Assembly: GCA_902589175.1 (NCBI GenBank)
Contig: CACIRX010000008.1
Location: 1-45,856 of the forward strand
DNA from: an uncultured Pelagibacteraceae bacterium
GTDB taxonomy: Bacteria > Pseudomonadota > Alphaproteobacteria > Pelagibacterales > AG-422-B15
DNA: 45,856 nucleotides
Reading direction: 5' to 3'
Shown here piece after piece: positions 8,459-18,610 of the stretch (within the stretch, counting starts at the first letter, position 1; each line of letters starts with the position of its first letter). Made by a program: the position numbers and the translations under genes. The notes beneath the pieces were generated by a model. It worked only from the letters and a program-made list of their open reading frames with translations, did no database searches and had not been told where the DNA came from.

Positions 8459-9234
8459 TGTCTGAAATAATTGTACTTGTAACCGGGGGATTTGATCCGA
8501 TTCACAGCGGACATATAGCATATCTTAAGGATGCAAAAAAATTAGGTGATAAACTTATTGTAGGAGTCAATTCTGATCAATGGTTGACACAAAAAAAAGG
8601 AAGCCCTTTTCTTCCAATAGAGGAAAGAATTGAAATAGTATCAAATTTATCCGTGGTGGATAAAGCGATTGAATTTAATGATGATGAATTGAACTCGGCA
8701 TCTGATGCAATTCAAAAAGTAATAGATCAATATCCAGATAACAAAATAATTTTTGCAAATGGAGGTGATAGAACATCAGACAATATTCCTGAGATGGAAA
8801 AATTTAAAAATAATAAGAATGTAGAATTTGAGTTTGGTGTAGGAGGTGATTTTAAAAAAAATTCATCTAGTTGGATATTAAAAAATTGGCAAGGACCACT
8901 TGAGTACAGACCTTGGGGGTGGTTTAGAATAATTGATGATAGTGATGATCATAAAATTAAGGAAATACAAGTAAATCCAAATTCAAGACTTAGTTATCAG
9001 TCACATGCCAAAAGATCTGAAGTATGGACGGTTATTAAAGGCGATGCAACTGTACTGATTGATGACAGTCAGCATAATTTAAAAGTTAATAATTCAATTT
9101 TTATTCCGGTAGGCAGTAAACATCGACTTGAAAATAATACCGATGCACCGCTAAATATAATTGAAGTTCAGACAGGTACATACTTTGGTGAGGATGATAT
9201 TGTCAGATACGAAGACGATTATGATAGAAATTAA
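8458..9234 (+). CDS. Fusion: cytidylyltransferase-like domain plus ManC-type cupin
   Basis: A 258-aa two-domain protein. Residues 1-135 form a nucleotidyltransferase of the RfaE C-terminal/TagD type with the CTP/ATP-binding HxGH motif (H16-S-G-H19). The usual C-terminal SSTxIR motif appears as NSSSWIL, so it is altered. Residues about 146-258 match the cupin domain of type II phosphomannose isomerase/ManC: EYRPWGWF, SRLSYQSHAKRSEVWTV, FIPVGSKHRLEN, IEVQTGTYFGEDDIVR. Histidines and glutamates of the cupin metal site are present. The pairing suggests sugar-phosphate isomerisation coupled to nucleotide-sugar or nucleotide-polyol synthesis for surface polysaccharide; this is inference. It overlaps polA by one base and precedes an MFS gene by 5 bp. 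Domains are certain; the combined reaction is not known to me. Confidence 0.8.
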   Translation: MSEIIVLVTGGFDPIHSGHIAYLKDAKKLGDKLIVGVNSDQWLTQKKGSPFLPIEERIEIVSNLSVVDKAIEFNDDELNSASDAIQKVIDQYPDNKIIFANGGDRTSDNIPEMEKFKNNKNVEFEFGVGGDFKKNSSSWILKNWQGPLEYRPWGWFRIIDDSDDHKIKEIQVNPNSRLSYQSHAKRSEVWTVIKGDATVLIDDSQHNLKVNNSIFIPVGSKHRLENNTDAPLNIIEVQTGTYFGEDDIVRYEDDYDRN

Positions 9235-9239
9235 AATAA

Positions 9240-10508
9240 ATGAGTAAGCTTCCTGCAAATAAGTATTTAGCTTTCTTTCTTCTGCTTAATATTTTTAATT
9301 TTGTAGATAGAAACCTATTAATGGCTTTTGCTAACGAAATAAAAAGTGACTTTAATCTTTCAAATGTTGAATGGGGTCTTCTAACAGGAGTTTATTTTCT
9401 TTTTTTCTATTCAATATTCGGAATTTTTATGGGAGTTCTTGGAGATAAATTTAATAGGATGAAAATTATCGCAGTAGGTGTATTTTTGTGGAGTCTTATG
9501 ACTGCATTTACGGGTATAGCAAAAAGTTTTATTCATTTGATTATTGCAAGGGCCTTAATTGGTATTGGCGAGTCAGCTCTAACTCCAAATGCAGTTTCAA
9601 TGCTTTCAGACTTATTTCCACAAAATAAAAGAGCGACAGCATCAGCAATTTATTATCTAGGTATCCCACTTGGTGTTGGGGTTGGTTTAATTATAGCCTC
9701 TGTATTTGGACCTTTATTTGGATGGAGAGCAGTTTTTATAACATTGGGTTTAATTGGTATGTTTTTAGCAGCAATAACATATTTTCTTACTGTACCCAAA
9801 AGAGGTGAACAAGAAAATTTACAAAATACAAATCAGAAAAGTTTGTCCACTAAAGAAATAATTTCGAAAACTTTTGAGACTTTTTCAAATTCAAAATCAA
9901 TTATATTTTTAATAATTGGTGGTATATTTATGCATATACCTCTTGGTACAGGAAATTTTGAACTCCTCTGGGCAGTTAATGAAAGAGGTTTCACAAGCTC
10001 GTCTTACAATTTAATGTTTGGAACCTTCTTTATAGTAGGCGGAACATTTGGCGCTATTGTAGGCGGAATTGTAACAGATAAGTTTGGTCCTAAATTTGAG
10101 GGTGGCGCAATGACGGTTCTGACCATCTCATATTTAATATTAACGCCTCTGACTATAAGTTATAGGTTTATCGAACCGAGCGGATTATTTTTCTATTTTA
10201 CTTTATTTTTTATATCTGTGAATGTTACATTTTGGGTAGGGCCTATATTCGCAGCGATGCAAACACTTACACCATATAAAGTCAGATCAACAATGTTGGC
10301 AGTCTTTATCTTAGGAGTGAATATAATAGGTATGGGATTAGGTAGCTTCGTTACTGGGTACCTTGCCGATTATGTATTTAATGATACAGCCTCACCATAC
10401 ACTTGGTCACTAGTTGCTGTAGGAGCAACAGGAATTGTATCAATACTTTGTTTTTATATTGCTAGTTTTAATTATAAAAAAGACGCAGAATTTGCTATGC
10501 AATCTTAA
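9240..10508 (+). CDS. MFS transporter
   Basis: A 422-aa protein with about 12 hydrophobic helices. The N-terminus has the VDRNLL segment in TM1 and a loop 2-3 signature ([11 protein letters not shown]) typical of the major facilitator superfamily. A second copy between TM8 and TM9 ([11 protein letters not shown]) confirms the internal duplication. Sequence style resembles the spinster-like/anion-cation symporter subgroups, which carry organic acids, sugars or lipids; the substrate cannot be read off. It starts 5 bp after the fusion gene and probably shares its transcript. Its stop shares a TTAA palindrome with the convergent pckA stop (10505-10508). Confidence 0.88.
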   Translation: MSKLPANKYLAFFLLLNIFNFVDRNLLMAFANEIKSDFNLSNVEWGLLTGVYFLFFYSIFGIFMGVLGDKFNRMKIIAVGVFLWSLMTAFTGIAKSFIHLIIARALIGIGESALTPNAVSMLSDLFPQNKRATASAIYYLGIPLGVGVGLIIASVFGPLFGWRAVFITLGLIGMFLAAITYFLTVPKRGEQENLQNTNQKSLSTKEIISKTFETFSNSKSIIFLIIGGIFMHIPLGTGNFELLWAVNERGFTSSSYNLMFGTFFIVGGTFGAIVGGIVTDKFGPKFEGGAMTVLTISYLILTPLTISYRFIEPSGLFFYFTLFFISVNVTFWVGPIFAAMQTLTPYKVRSTMLAVFILGVNIIGMGLGSFVTGYLADYVFNDTASPYTWSLVAVGATGIVSILCFYIASFNYKKDAEFAMQS

Positions 10509-12085
10509 ATTTGAGAAGGTCCTGAATTTAGTATTTTTTCTTCGACATCAGATTCAAACTTTATAAAATTTTCTATGAACATACTGACTAATTTCTTAGC
10601 TTGTAAATCATACTCAGATACATCAGCCCACGTACTTCTTGGGTCTAAGACGCTTCCATCAATTCCGTTAACTTCTAGTGGTACGAAGAAACCAAAATTT
10701 TTATCCTTTCTCATTTCTACATTAGAAAGCTCGCCAGATAATGCTGCATCCAATAACCTTCTAGTATTTTTTATTGATATCCTCTCTCCCACGCCGTAAA
10801 CACCACCAGACCAACCTGTATTTACTAGCCAACAGTCTACATTATGTTTTGAAATCTTATCTTTGAGTAGGTTGCCATACTCTATTGGATTTCTTGGCAT
10901 AAAAGGAGCTCCAAAACACGTAGAAAATGTTGCCTGTGGCTCATTTGATAGTCCAATCTCTGTTCCAGCAACTTTAGCTGTATAGCCTGAAAGAAAATGG
11001 TACATAGCTTGATCAGGTGACAGTTTTGCTATTGGAGGCAACACACCAAAAGCATCAGCTGTTAACATAATTATATTTTTTGGATGATTTGCTTTACCTG
11101 ATTTTATTACGCCAGGAATATAGTCTAACGGATATGCACCTCTTGTATTTTCTGTAAGAGAATTATCATTAAGATCTAAAAGGCCATTTTCTTTCATTAC
11201 CACATTTTCAATGACAGTTCCCTTCATTTGAGTAGTTTGATATATTTCAGGCTCAGCTTCTTCTGATAAACGAATAAGCTTCGCATAGCATCCTCCCTCA
11301 AAATTAAAAAGACCATCGTCAGACCAGCCATGCTCATCATCACCTAATAGAGATCTTTTTGGATCAGCACTTAACGTTGTTTTACCAGTTCCAGATAGAC
11401 CAAAAAAGATTGCTGAATCACCATCACTCCCAGTATTAACTGAACAATGCATTGGCATAACTTTTTTTTCTGGCAGTAAAAAGTTAAGGAGAGTGAAAAC
11501 TGATTTTTTTGTCTCTCCAGCATACTCAGTTCCTGAAATTAGAATTACCCTCTCTTTTAAATTTACGATAATTGCTGTTTCACTATTGGTTCCATGAAAT
11601 TTAGGATTCATTTTTAAATTTGGAAAATTTATTATTGTAAAGTCAGCAATAAAATTATCAACTTCCTCTGACGTTGGCCTGACTAAAAGATGTCTTGCAA
11701 ACAGACCATGCCATGCGTACTCAGTAATTATTGTAACTTTTAACGAATGATTTCTATCTGCTCCACCCATTAAATCATGAGTGTATATCGATTTACCTTT
11801 AGCAAATTCTATAAATGAACTAGCTATTTTTTGATAATTTTCCTCAGAAATAGGTACGTTGGTATCACCCCAGTGGATTTTATCTTTATTATTATCTTCC
11901 TTTACAAAAAATTTGTCATTCGCCGAACGTCCTGTGTGTTTTCCTGTTTCGACAACTAACGCGCCGTGTTTAGACAACTGTCCTTCACCATTCTTGTGAG
12001 ATATTTCATATAGTTCCTCAGAATTTAAGTTACGGCTTACTTTAGAAGCATTTTCTATAATTTGATTATTTAGATGATTATTCAT
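10505..12085 (-). CDS. pckA: Phosphoenolpyruvate carboxykinase (ATP)
   Basis: Catalyses oxaloacetate + ATP to PEP + CO2 + ADP, the entry step to gluconeogenesis. Clear ATP-type PEPCK motifs: the kinase P-loop [13 protein letters not shown], the metal-binding [13 protein letters not shown] and FEGGCYAK, plus [10 protein letters not shown] and TAKVAGTE. Full length at about 526 aa. Two in-frame ATGs are possible; the one at 12109 sits in a TATATG that may be a -10 box, so I favour the ATG at 12085, but neither has a clear Shine-Dalgarno. It is divergent from chvI-chvG, an arrangement conserved in alphaproteobacteria, where ChvI is known to influence pckA. The 3' end overlaps the MFS gene on TTAA. 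Identity very secure, start less so. Confidence 0.96.
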   Translation of the reverse strand: MNNHLNNQIIENASKVSRNLNSEELYEISHKNGEGQLSKHGALVVETGKHTGRSANDKFFVKEDNNKDKIHWGDTNVPISEENYQKIASSFIEFAKGKSIYTHDLMGGADRNHSLKVTIITEYAWHGLFARHLLVRPTSEEVDNFIADFTIINFPNLKMNPKFHGTNSETAIIVNLKERVILISGTEYAGETKKSVFTLLNFLLPEKKVMPMHCSVNTGSDGDSAIFFGLSGTGKTTLSADPKRSLLGDDEHGWSDDGLFNFEGGCYAKLIRLSEEAEPEIYQTTQMKGTVIENVVMKENGLLDLNDNSLTENTRGAYPLDYIPGVIKSGKANHPKNIIMLTADAFGVLPPIAKLSPDQAMYHFLSGYTAKVAGTEIGLSNEPQATFSTCFGAPFMPRNPIEYGNLLKDKISKHNVDCWLVNTGWSGGVYGVGERISIKNTRRLLDAALSGELSNVEMRKDKNFGFFVPLEVNGIDGSVLDPRSTWADVSEYDLQAKKLVSMFIENFIKFESDVEEKILNSGPSQI

Positions 12086-12222
12086 GATATGAGTGTGTGA
12101 TAAAAACATATAATTACATTTATGTTAAGGGCAAATATTTACAAAGTTAATATACCTGTTAGTTATATTTTTATGATTTTCTGCCATTTTAATGCCATAA
12201 CTCATTATTAATTAATAGAAGT

Positions 12223-12921
12223 ATGAAGACTTTAATTGCACTCGTAGATGATGACCGTAATATTTTAATTTCCTTGGAAGAGCTACTGAGAAAAGAGGAA
12301 TTTGAAATTCATACTTATGCTGATGGTCAATCTGCTTTAAATGGGATGTTTAGATATCCCCCCGCCTTAGCTGTAATTGACATAAAGATGCCTCGTATGG
12401 ATGGTTACGAGCTTTTTAGAAAGATAAGAGAAAAACTTAAAATACCAGTAATATTTCTTACATCAAAAGATCAAGAAGCAGATAAGTTGAAAGGTTTAAT
12501 GCAGGGTGTTGATGGCTATGTTACAAAAGGAGGTAATTTTTCTAAAGAAATTTTAATTGAAACAATTAAAAATACACTAAATAGAGTTAAAATTGACTCT
12601 GATAGTAAGAATGTAAATGAAATAATTATACATGGTGATTTAAGGCTGGACTGCTTAAGACATTCTTGTGAATGGAAAGAAGTTGAACTTGATGAAGATT
12701 TAACTACAACAGAATTCAAAATAATTAGAGAGCTAGTTGAGAGACCAGGAATTGTAAAATCCAGAGATCGTCTAATGGAGATAGCATATAATGATGATCT
12801 TGATGTAGACGACAGAACGATCGATAGTCATATAAAAAGGATTAGAAAAAAATTTCGTAAAATAGATCCTAAGTTCAATGCGATTCACACATTGTATGGT
12901 TCAGGATATCAATGGAAATAA
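12223..12921 (+). CDS. chvI: Response regulator ChvI (OmpR family)
   Basis: A 232-aa OmpR-type regulator. The receiver domain (residues 1-120) has the acidic pocket VDDDR, phospho-acceptor D53 in VIDIKMPRMDG, the switch Thr in FLTSKD and the conserved Lys in YVTKGG. The winged-helix DNA-binding domain (about 135-232) includes LTTTEFKI and the recognition helix region DDRTIDSHIKRIRKKF. The D-V-D-D-R-T form and the location next to pckA are those of ChvI/BatR/ExoR-pathway regulators, which respond to acid and envelope stress in alphaproteobacteria. The sensor chvG follows after 27 bp. Target sites were not identified in this window. Confidence 0.93.
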   Translation: MKTLIALVDDDRNILISLEELLRKEEFEIHTYADGQSALNGMFRYPPALAVIDIKMPRMDGYELFRKIREKLKIPVIFLTSKDQEADKLKGLMQGVDGYVTKGGNFSKEILIETIKNTLNRVKIDSDSKNVNEIIIHGDLRLDCLRHSCEWKEVELDEDLTTTEFKIIRELVERPGIVKSRDRLMEIAYNDDLDVDDRTIDSHIKRIRKKFRKIDPKFNAIHTLYGSGYQWK

Positions 12922-12948
12922 AATATATTTCTGTTTAAAATAAAAGAG

Positions 12949-14469
12949 TTGAACAGCTTATTAAAAAAATATTTATTTTACAATTTGCTAGGACTAGTTC
13001 TGCTAGCTATAGCAACTACAGTATTAATAGTTGTTTTAAATAACTATCAATTAAATAAAAGACTCAAGGAAATCGATAATCAAAATTTAATAATTTATAA
13101 TTTTTTAAATTCATCAAATTTTTTTAGAAATAATGAGTCTGAAAGTATATACGAAGCTATTTTATCTAAGCTAGAGATTAAAAATTTATCTATATTAATT
13201 CTAGATAATGAAGGAAATGTAGTTATTGATACAAAAGGGTATGATGTTGCTTCAGGCAGCATTACTCCAAGCCCGCTTATTGAGATTGAGGAGCTTGGTA
13301 AAAATTCTAATGATAATGAAATTTTGAATTTGGACAAAAAAAGCGCTAGCTTTAGGGACTTACTTAATAACGAAATCTTTATTGAAAAATATAATAATTC
13401 AAAAAAAGGAATAAAGAGTAGTTTTTCCGTTCAACAAGAAAATAAAAAGTTAGAACTATTTTCAATTTTACCTGTGAGTCTAAATGACGATGTCTTTCAT
13501 ATAGTTGCTTATGAAGATAATACTGAAATTCAAAGGATTAATAATCAAATAAGGTTTAATGTACTTTTGGCTGGTCTAGCTATTGCATTTAGTCTCATTC
13601 TTTTTTCTTTTTTCTTAAATTTTATAATTCTTAAGCCAATAAAAAAATTAGCAAAAGCTGCTGAAAATGTAGATGCAGATGTTAAATCGAAACCATTAAT
13701 TACTGTTCTTGATAGGAGAGAAGATGAAATTGGTCAACTTTCAAAAATTATTAATACCATGCTTAAAAACCTATATCAAAAAATAGATAATGCTGAAAAT
13801 AACTCAGCTGATCTAATGCATGAGATAAGAAATCCACTTGCATCTATAAGAATGGCTACTGATGTAATCAATGATAAATTAGATGATGAGCAGAAAAAAT
13901 TTCTTGATTTAATTTTAAATGATATTGCTAGAATTGAGAATATTATTACTGATTATTCATCAATGATTAAAGATGAAGTTAATTTATACAAAAGTCAGTC
14001 AAATGTTTTTAATATCAGGGAACTTTTAGATGAGCTAATTCATAATTATAAAGAGAATGTTGCCAATAAATTAAATATGAAATTTTTTGCCAATGAAAAC
14101 CAAAATCTCCTGGTTAATGGCCAAAAATCTTTTCTTTATCAAGCCTTCGACAATATTATAATGAATGCCGCTTCATTTTCTCCATCAGGTGGAATTATAG
14201 AGATTGTATTATCGTCAACGGAAAACTATCTAAGTATTTCAATTTCTGACGAAGGCCCAGGAATTAAGGAACCAAATATAAAAAGAATTTTTGACAGGTT
14301 TTATTCTTTTAGAGACAATAAAAGCAACCAAGATCATTCAGGTTTAGGTCTGAGTATTGCTAAGCAAATTATAGATGCTCATGATGGCTATATATCTGCG
14401 GACAACGTCATAGAAGGTGGAAATATAATGGGTGCAAAGTTCATTGTTAATTTACCATTGGCAGATTAG
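12949..14469 (+). CDS. chvG: Sensor histidine kinase ChvG
   Basis: 506 aa starting at a TTG codon 27 bp after chvI. TM1 (about residues 10-31) and TM2 (about 203-228) flank a periplasmic sensor region of about 170 aa. A HAMP segment (about 229-282) is followed by the dimerisation/phosphoacceptor helix with H291 (LMHEIRNPLASIR), then an ATP-binding domain with the N box (NIIMNAASFSP), G1 box (SDEGPGIKE), F box (IFDRFYSF) and G2 box (HSGLGLSIAKQI). Gene order pckA/chvI-chvG identifies the ChvG/BvrS/ExoS group. The periplasmic region is shorter on positive charge and more polar than in rhizobial members as far as can be judged by eye. In most alphaproteobacteria hprK and PTS genes come next; here ahcY follows directly. 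Confidence 0.92.
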   Translation: MNSLLKKYLFYNLLGLVLLAIATTVLIVVLNNYQLNKRLKEIDNQNLIIYNFLNSSNFFRNNESESIYEAILSKLEIKNLSILILDNEGNVVIDTKGYDVASGSITPSPLIEIEELGKNSNDNEILNLDKKSASFRDLLNNEIFIEKYNNSKKGIKSSFSVQQENKKLELFSILPVSLNDDVFHIVAYEDNTEIQRINNQIRFNVLLAGLAIAFSLILFSFFLNFIILKPIKKLAKAAENVDADVKSKPLITVLDRREDEIGQLSKIINTMLKNLYQKIDNAENNSADLMHEIRNPLASIRMATDVINDKLDDEQKKFLDLILNDIARIENIITDYSSMIKDEVNLYKSQSNVFNIRELLDELIHNYKENVANKLNMKFFANENQNLLVNGQKSFLYQAFDNIIMNAASFSPSGGIIEIVLSSTENYLSISISDEGPGIKEPNIKRIFDRFYSFRDNKSNQDHSGLGLSIAKQIIDAHDGYISADNVIEGGNIMGAKFIVNLPLAD

Positions 14470-14520
14470 ATGAAATATTAAGATTGATTAATGTTATATA
14501 TAACCTATATTTTATGATCT

Positions 14521-15813
14521 ATGGCAAATGAGGATTACAAAGTAGCAGATATAAATCTTGCAGATTTCGGTAGAAAAGAGATTTCACTTGCTGAAACTGA
14601 AATGCCAGGATTAATGGCTTTAAGACGTGAATATAAAGGAAAAAAACCACTTGAAGGAGCTAGAATTCTCGGCTGTCTTCATATGACCATACAAACTGCC
14701 GTGTTAATTGAAACATTAGTAGAATTAGGTGCGGATGTAAGATGGTCATCATGTAATATATTTTCAACACAAGATCATGCTGCAGCTGCAATAGCAAAAG
14801 CAGGTATTCCAGTTTATGCATGGAAAGGTGAAACAGAAGAAGAATATTGGTGGTGCGTAAGACAAACAATTGAAGGTAAAGAGGGTTGGAAGCCAAATAT
14901 GATTCTTGATGATGGTGGTGACCTTACAAGTTTGATGCATAAAGAATATAATGACTTATTAAAAGAGGTAAAAGGTCTTTCAGAGGAAACAACAACGGGT
15001 GTTCTTGCATTAAAAAAAATGGAGAGTGATGGAACATTAATGGTACCAGCTATTAATGTGAATGACTCAGTTACTAAATCTAAATTTGATAATCTGTATG
15101 GATGTAGAGAAAGTTTAGTTGACGGAATTAAAAGAGCAACTGATGTTATGATGTCAGGTAAAGTTGCTATTGTTGCTGGTTTTGGCGACGTTGGAAAAGG
15201 AAGCGCAGCATCATTACGCCAAAGTGGTGCAAGAGTAATGGTTACTGAAACAGATCCAATTTGTGCATTACAAGCGGCGATGGAAGGTTATGAAGTCGTT
15301 TTGATGGATGAAATGATTAAGGAAGCAGACATTGTTGTTACAGCAACAGGCAATAAAGATATTGTTACAGCCGATCATATGAGAGATATGAAAGATAGAG
15401 CAATTTTATGCAACATTGGTCACTTTGATAATGAAATTCAAGTTGACGCACTTAGAAATTACAAATGGGACGAGATTAAGCCACAAGTTCACGAAATCAC
15501 ATTTCCTGATGAAAAAAGAATTATTTTATTAGCTGAGGGAAGACTAGTTAATTTAGGTTGTGCTACTGGTCATCCAAGTTTCGTAATGAGCGCTTCATTT
15601 ACTAATCAGGTAACAGCGCAAATTGAATTATGGAATAACTCAAAAAATTATGAAAAAAAAGTTTATGTGCTACCAAAGCATTTGGATGAAAAGGTTGCGC
15701 GTCTCCATTTAGAAAAGGTAGGAGCCAAGCTTACACAATTATCCAAAGATCAAGCTGACTATATTAGTGTAACTCCAGAGGGACCCTATAAACCTGAAGC
15801 TTATCGATACTAA
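14521..15813 (+). CDS. ahcY: Adenosylhomocysteinase
   Basis: Hydrolyses S-adenosylhomocysteine to adenosine and homocysteine, relieving product inhibition of methyltransferases. 430 aa. Visible hallmarks: [38 protein letters not shown], the NAD-binding Rossmann motif [11 protein letters not shown] and the C-terminal [11 protein letters not shown] with an NAD-contacting tail ending in YKPEAYRY. This protein keeps more of its typical codon diversity than its neighbours, as expected for a conserved housekeeping gene. The gap from chvG is only 51 bp, too short for an SAH riboswitch, and none is visible. In alphaproteobacteria ahcY commonly sits in this neighbourhood downstream of chvG. Confidence 0.98.
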   Translation: MANEDYKVADINLADFGRKEISLAETEMPGLMALRREYKGKKPLEGARILGCLHMTIQTAVLIETLVELGADVRWSSCNIFSTQDHAAAAIAKAGIPVYAWKGETEEEYWWCVRQTIEGKEGWKPNMILDDGGDLTSLMHKEYNDLLKEVKGLSEETTTGVLALKKMESDGTLMVPAINVNDSVTKSKFDNLYGCRESLVDGIKRATDVMMSGKVAIVAGFGDVGKGSAASLRQSGARVMVTETDPICALQAAMEGYEVVLMDEMIKEADIVVTATGNKDIVTADHMRDMKDRAILCNIGHFDNEIQVDALRNYKWDEIKPQVHEITFPDEKRIILLAEGRLVNLGCATGHPSFVMSASFTNQVTAQIELWNNSKNYEKKVYVLPKHLDEKVARLHLEKVGAKLTQLSKDQADYISVTPEGPYKPEAYRY

Positions 15814-15840
15814 ATTTCATTTTAGTGTTAGAATTTATTC

Positions 15841-16290
15841 ATGCTCCTAAAAAACGAGAGGGATACCCAACTCTTTGCCAGAAAATTAGTAAAGTTTTCC
15901 AAAGGCAACAATATAGTAATTTGTCTTAATGGAAATTTAGGATCTGGAAAAACCACATTCAGTAGGTATTTTATCCAAGAGTATTTAAAAGATGCAAAAA
16001 TAAACGAAATACCAAGTCCAACCTTCACCTTATTGCAGGTGTATGAACATAGAAATATTAAAATTAATCATTTTGATTTTTATAGACTCAATTCTGCTGC
16101 AGAGTTAGTTGAATTAAATTTTATGGAGTCCACATTTGACGATGCATGTTTAATAGAATGGTCTGATAAATTCAAAGAAATTCTTCCAACAGATCGTATA
16201 GAAATTATATTTAAAATTTTAAAAAATAATAATCGCAATGTTGATTTAAAAAAATTTGGTAGGTTTAAAAATTTAAAAATCGATGGATAA
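15841..16290 (+). CDS. tsaE: tRNA threonylcarbamoyladenosine ATPase TsaE
   Basis: 149 aa, the usual size for TsaE/YjeE, the ATPase that drives the TsaB-TsaD complex in t6A37 tRNA modification. Walker A is GNLGSGKTT (residues 31-39); SPTFTLLQ and the HFDFYRL and IEWSDKF motifs match the family. The start codon follows ahcY by 27 bp, and the 3' end overlaps amgK by 8 bp, so translation is probably coupled. The tsaE-amgK-murU order is a conserved alphaproteobacterial cluster. Confidence 0.94.
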   Translation: MLLKNERDTQLFARKLVKFSKGNNIVICLNGNLGSGKTTFSRYFIQEYLKDAKINEIPSPTFTLLQVYEHRNIKINHFDFYRLNSAAELVELNFMESTFDDACLIEWSDKFKEILPTDRIEIIFKILKNNNRNVDLKKFGRFKNLKIDG

Positions 16291-17263
16291 TCGTTTCAAT
16301 CAGCTATTATTATATTTGGAGAAACAGAAAATCTCTACTAAAAATTTAGTTGCGATTAAAAGTGATGCATCTTTCAGAAAATATTATAGATTAGAAAATA
16401 ATATCCTAGCCATGGATGCAGCTCCTGAAAAGGGTGAGTCAGTTTCAAAATTTTCAGAAATTGCAAGGATACTTCATTCATTTAATTTAAGTGCTCCTAA
16501 GATAATAGATGTAAATAACAAAGAAGGTTTCATTCTTCTAGAGGATTTTGGAGATAAAGTTTTTTCTAAACATATGAATAAAGAAAATAAAAAAAATTTA
16601 TACAAGAAAGCAATTGATGTTCTAATTGATATAAAAATTAAATCTCATCAAAATAAATCTTATTTAAGTAAATTAAAAACTTATAACTTTGAGGAGCTAT
16701 ATAGAGAGTCAATTTTATTTATTGAATGGTTCATTGAGAAAAAACTTGGAATGCAGATAAGCAATAAAAAAAGAGATGAATTTTATCAAATTTTAAAACA
16801 AGCTTTCTTTAATATAAAATCTCAAAACGATACTCTTGTTCTTAGGGATTACCACGTTGATAATTTAATTCTAAGGGATCATAAGGAGCCTCTAAAACAA
16901 GTTGGTTTGATAGATTTTCAAGATGCATTATTAGGTTCATCATTTTATGACCTTGCTTCGCTATTGGAGGACGTTCGCATGCCCTTAAATGAAAATGAAA
17001 AAGAAGAATTAATTAAATACTATATTAAATTGACGGATGAGAATTATGATATGGTTCTTAGAGAAATCAACTTTTTTTCTCTCCAGAGAAATTTAAAAAT
17101 TCTTGGGATATTTAGTAGACTTTCGATTAGAGATGGAAAAGAAAGATATTTAAAGTATTTTCCTGCAACTTATAATTTTATTAAATCAAATTTAAAATCA
17201 TCATTGTTTTTTGATATGAAGAAATGGATTGAAGAGTTGCAGATAAAAGAGCTTCAATTATGA
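16283..17263 (+). CDS. amgK: N-acetylmuramate/N-acetylglucosamine kinase AmgK
   Basis: A 326-aa aminoglycoside-phosphotransferase-fold kinase. The catalytic loop reads RDYHVDNLIL (D189, H191, D193, N194) and the metal-binding DFG-equivalent is IDFQDALLG (D211). The family usually called COG3178 contains AmgK, which phosphorylates MurNAc and GlcNAc at the anomeric position during peptidoglycan recycling. It overlaps murU by 4 bp (ATGA), which is the partner step, making the AmgK assignment much stronger than for an isolated APH gene. Very lysine-rich, as expected from the base composition. Confidence 0.9.
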   Translation: MDNRFNQLLLYLEKQKISTKNLVAIKSDASFRKYYRLENNILAMDAAPEKGESVSKFSEIARILHSFNLSAPKIIDVNNKEGFILLEDFGDKVFSKHMNKENKKNLYKKAIDVLIDIKIKSHQNKSYLSKLKTYNFEELYRESILFIEWFIEKKLGMQISNKKRDEFYQILKQAFFNIKSQNDTLVLRDYHVDNLILRDHKEPLKQVGLIDFQDALLGSSFYDLASLLEDVRMPLNENEKEELIKYYIKLTDENYDMVLREINFFSLQRNLKILGIFSRLSIRDGKERYLKYFPATYNFIKSNLKSSLFFDMKKWIEELQIKELQL

Positions 17264-17952
17264 AGTCTTCAATTATTCTTGCTGCAGGGTTAGGCAAAAG
17301 GGTAAGAGAATATTCTTTGGATTTACCAAAGCCACTGATCGAAGTAAACGGAAAACCCTTTATAGAATATTCAATAAATATTATGGAGGAGTTAGGCTTT
17401 GAGGAAATTTTCATAAATGTTCATTACAAATCTGATCAAATTATCTCGTATTTAAAAAATCTAAATAATCCAAAAATCAAAATTTCTGATGAGACAGATT
17501 GCCTATTAGATACTGGTGGTGGAATAAAAAAAATTATGGATGAAAATAATATAGAACAAGTATTTATTTTAAATTGTGACAATTTATGGGAAGATGAAGA
17601 CACTGTCTTCTTTAGAGAAATGATAGAGAATTTTCCAAAAGATACAATTTCGTTACTTGCTCTAACGCCGATAAATCTTATAAGTGGCTATGATGATAAA
17701 GGTGATTTTTCATTTACAAAAGATGACTATATACAAAGATATAAAGATACAACTAGTAAAGGCTACGTATTTAATGGTGCTCAGATTATTAGAAAAGAAG
17801 CATTCAAAGACTTAAAAAGTAATGTTTTTTCAATTAATCAAGTATGGGATGATTTAATTTCAAAAAATTTGATCAAAGGCTACAAATTCAATAAAAATGT
17901 TTTACATCTTGGTACTACAGCAGCTTTAAAAAAATACGACGAGAAATTATGA
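17260..17952 (+). CDS. murU: N-acetylmuramate alpha-1-phosphate uridylyltransferase MurU
   Basis: A 230-aa nucleotidyltransferase. The N-terminal signature AAGLGKRVREYSLDLPKPL is the nucleotide-binding loop of sugar-1-phosphate NTP transferases; VNGKPFIEYSI and the metal-binding NCDN follow. Directly after amgK (ATGA overlap), it should convert MurNAc-1-P and UTP to UDP-MurNAc, bypassing de novo synthesis and fosfomycin's target. The stop overlaps the start of the DsbA-like gene in another ATGA. Other sugar-1-P uridylyltransferases look similar, but the neighbour settles it. Confidence 0.9.
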   Translation: MKSSIILAAGLGKRVREYSLDLPKPLIEVNGKPFIEYSINIMEELGFEEIFINVHYKSDQIISYLKNLNNPKIKISDETDCLLDTGGGIKKIMDENNIEQVFILNCDNLWEDEDTVFFREMIENFPKDTISLLALTPINLISGYDDKGDFSFTKDDYIQRYKDTTSKGYVFNGAQIIRKEAFKDLKSNVFSINQVWDDLISKNLIKGYKFNKNVLHLGTTAALKKYDEKL

Positions 17953-18548
17953 TTAAAAGAATAAATATATTTATAATCGCCGCACTTCTAATGACTATCT
18001 CAACTTTAGCATCTGCACAAGATGACCAGAATCTTGCAAGTTTCATCCTTCGAAATCACGAAGCGAGCGCTCTCCCAACAGTTGGAAACAGTAATGCAGA
18101 AATTACAGTTGTAGAATTTTTTGATTATAGATGCGGCTATTGTGCAAAACAGGCAAAAGATTTTGAAAAAATATTAAATGAGTCAGAAAATGTTAAAATT
18201 GTTTATCTTGAATGGCCAATTTTTGGTGACATATCAGATACAGCGGCAAAAATTGCACTAATTATTTGGGATAACTATCCTGATATGTATTTTGACATTC
18301 ATAATGGACTAATGAAACTTGGACCAAGAATGAAAAAAGATTCAATAATTACTCTATTAAATGAAAACAATTTTGATGGTGAGAAAATTTTTAATCAGGC
18401 GTTGGATCAAACTGAAAATGTAGTGATTAATGAAAATTTTAAATTAGCACAAAGTTTAGGATTAAGAGGAACCCCAGCATCTGTAATTAATGATTCGATT
18501 TATCCTGGGTATATTAAATACGAAGTGTTAAGCAATTTAGTTAAATAG
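17949..18548 (+). CDS. Periplasmic DsbA-family thiol oxidoreductase
   Basis: 199 aa with a Sec signal peptide (residues 1-23, ending TLASA). The mature protein has a thioredoxin fold with a CGYC active site (C62, C65) in FFDYRCGYC and a cis-proline loop RGTPAS, the pattern of the Com1/ScsC/DsbA-like group. It should catalyse disulfide formation or isomerisation in the periplasm. The gene overlaps murU by 4 bp, so it probably belongs to the same operon, although the functional tie to cell-wall recycling is not obvious. A matching DsbB is not in the window; YciB further downstream is a membrane protein but not a DsbB. Confidence 0.88.
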   Translation: MIKRINIFIIAALLMTISTLASAQDDQNLASFILRNHEASALPTVGNSNAEITVVEFFDYRCGYCAKQAKDFEKILNESENVKIVYLEWPIFGDISDTAAKIALIIWDNYPDMYFDIHNGLMKLGPRMKKDSIITLLNENNFDGEKIFNQALDQTENVVINENFKLAQSLGLRGTPASVINDSIYPGYIKYEVLSNLVK

Positions 18549-18610
18549 TTATTTAATAAATAAAATTTCGATGCTTGAATTTCATCACGAATACAGTAAC
18601 CTCTTTATTA

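Noticed and set aside
14470..14520. SAH or SAM riboswitch upstream of ahcY
   Set aside because: The gap is only 51 nt, too short for the known SAH riboswitch, and shows no stable pairing pattern by eye.
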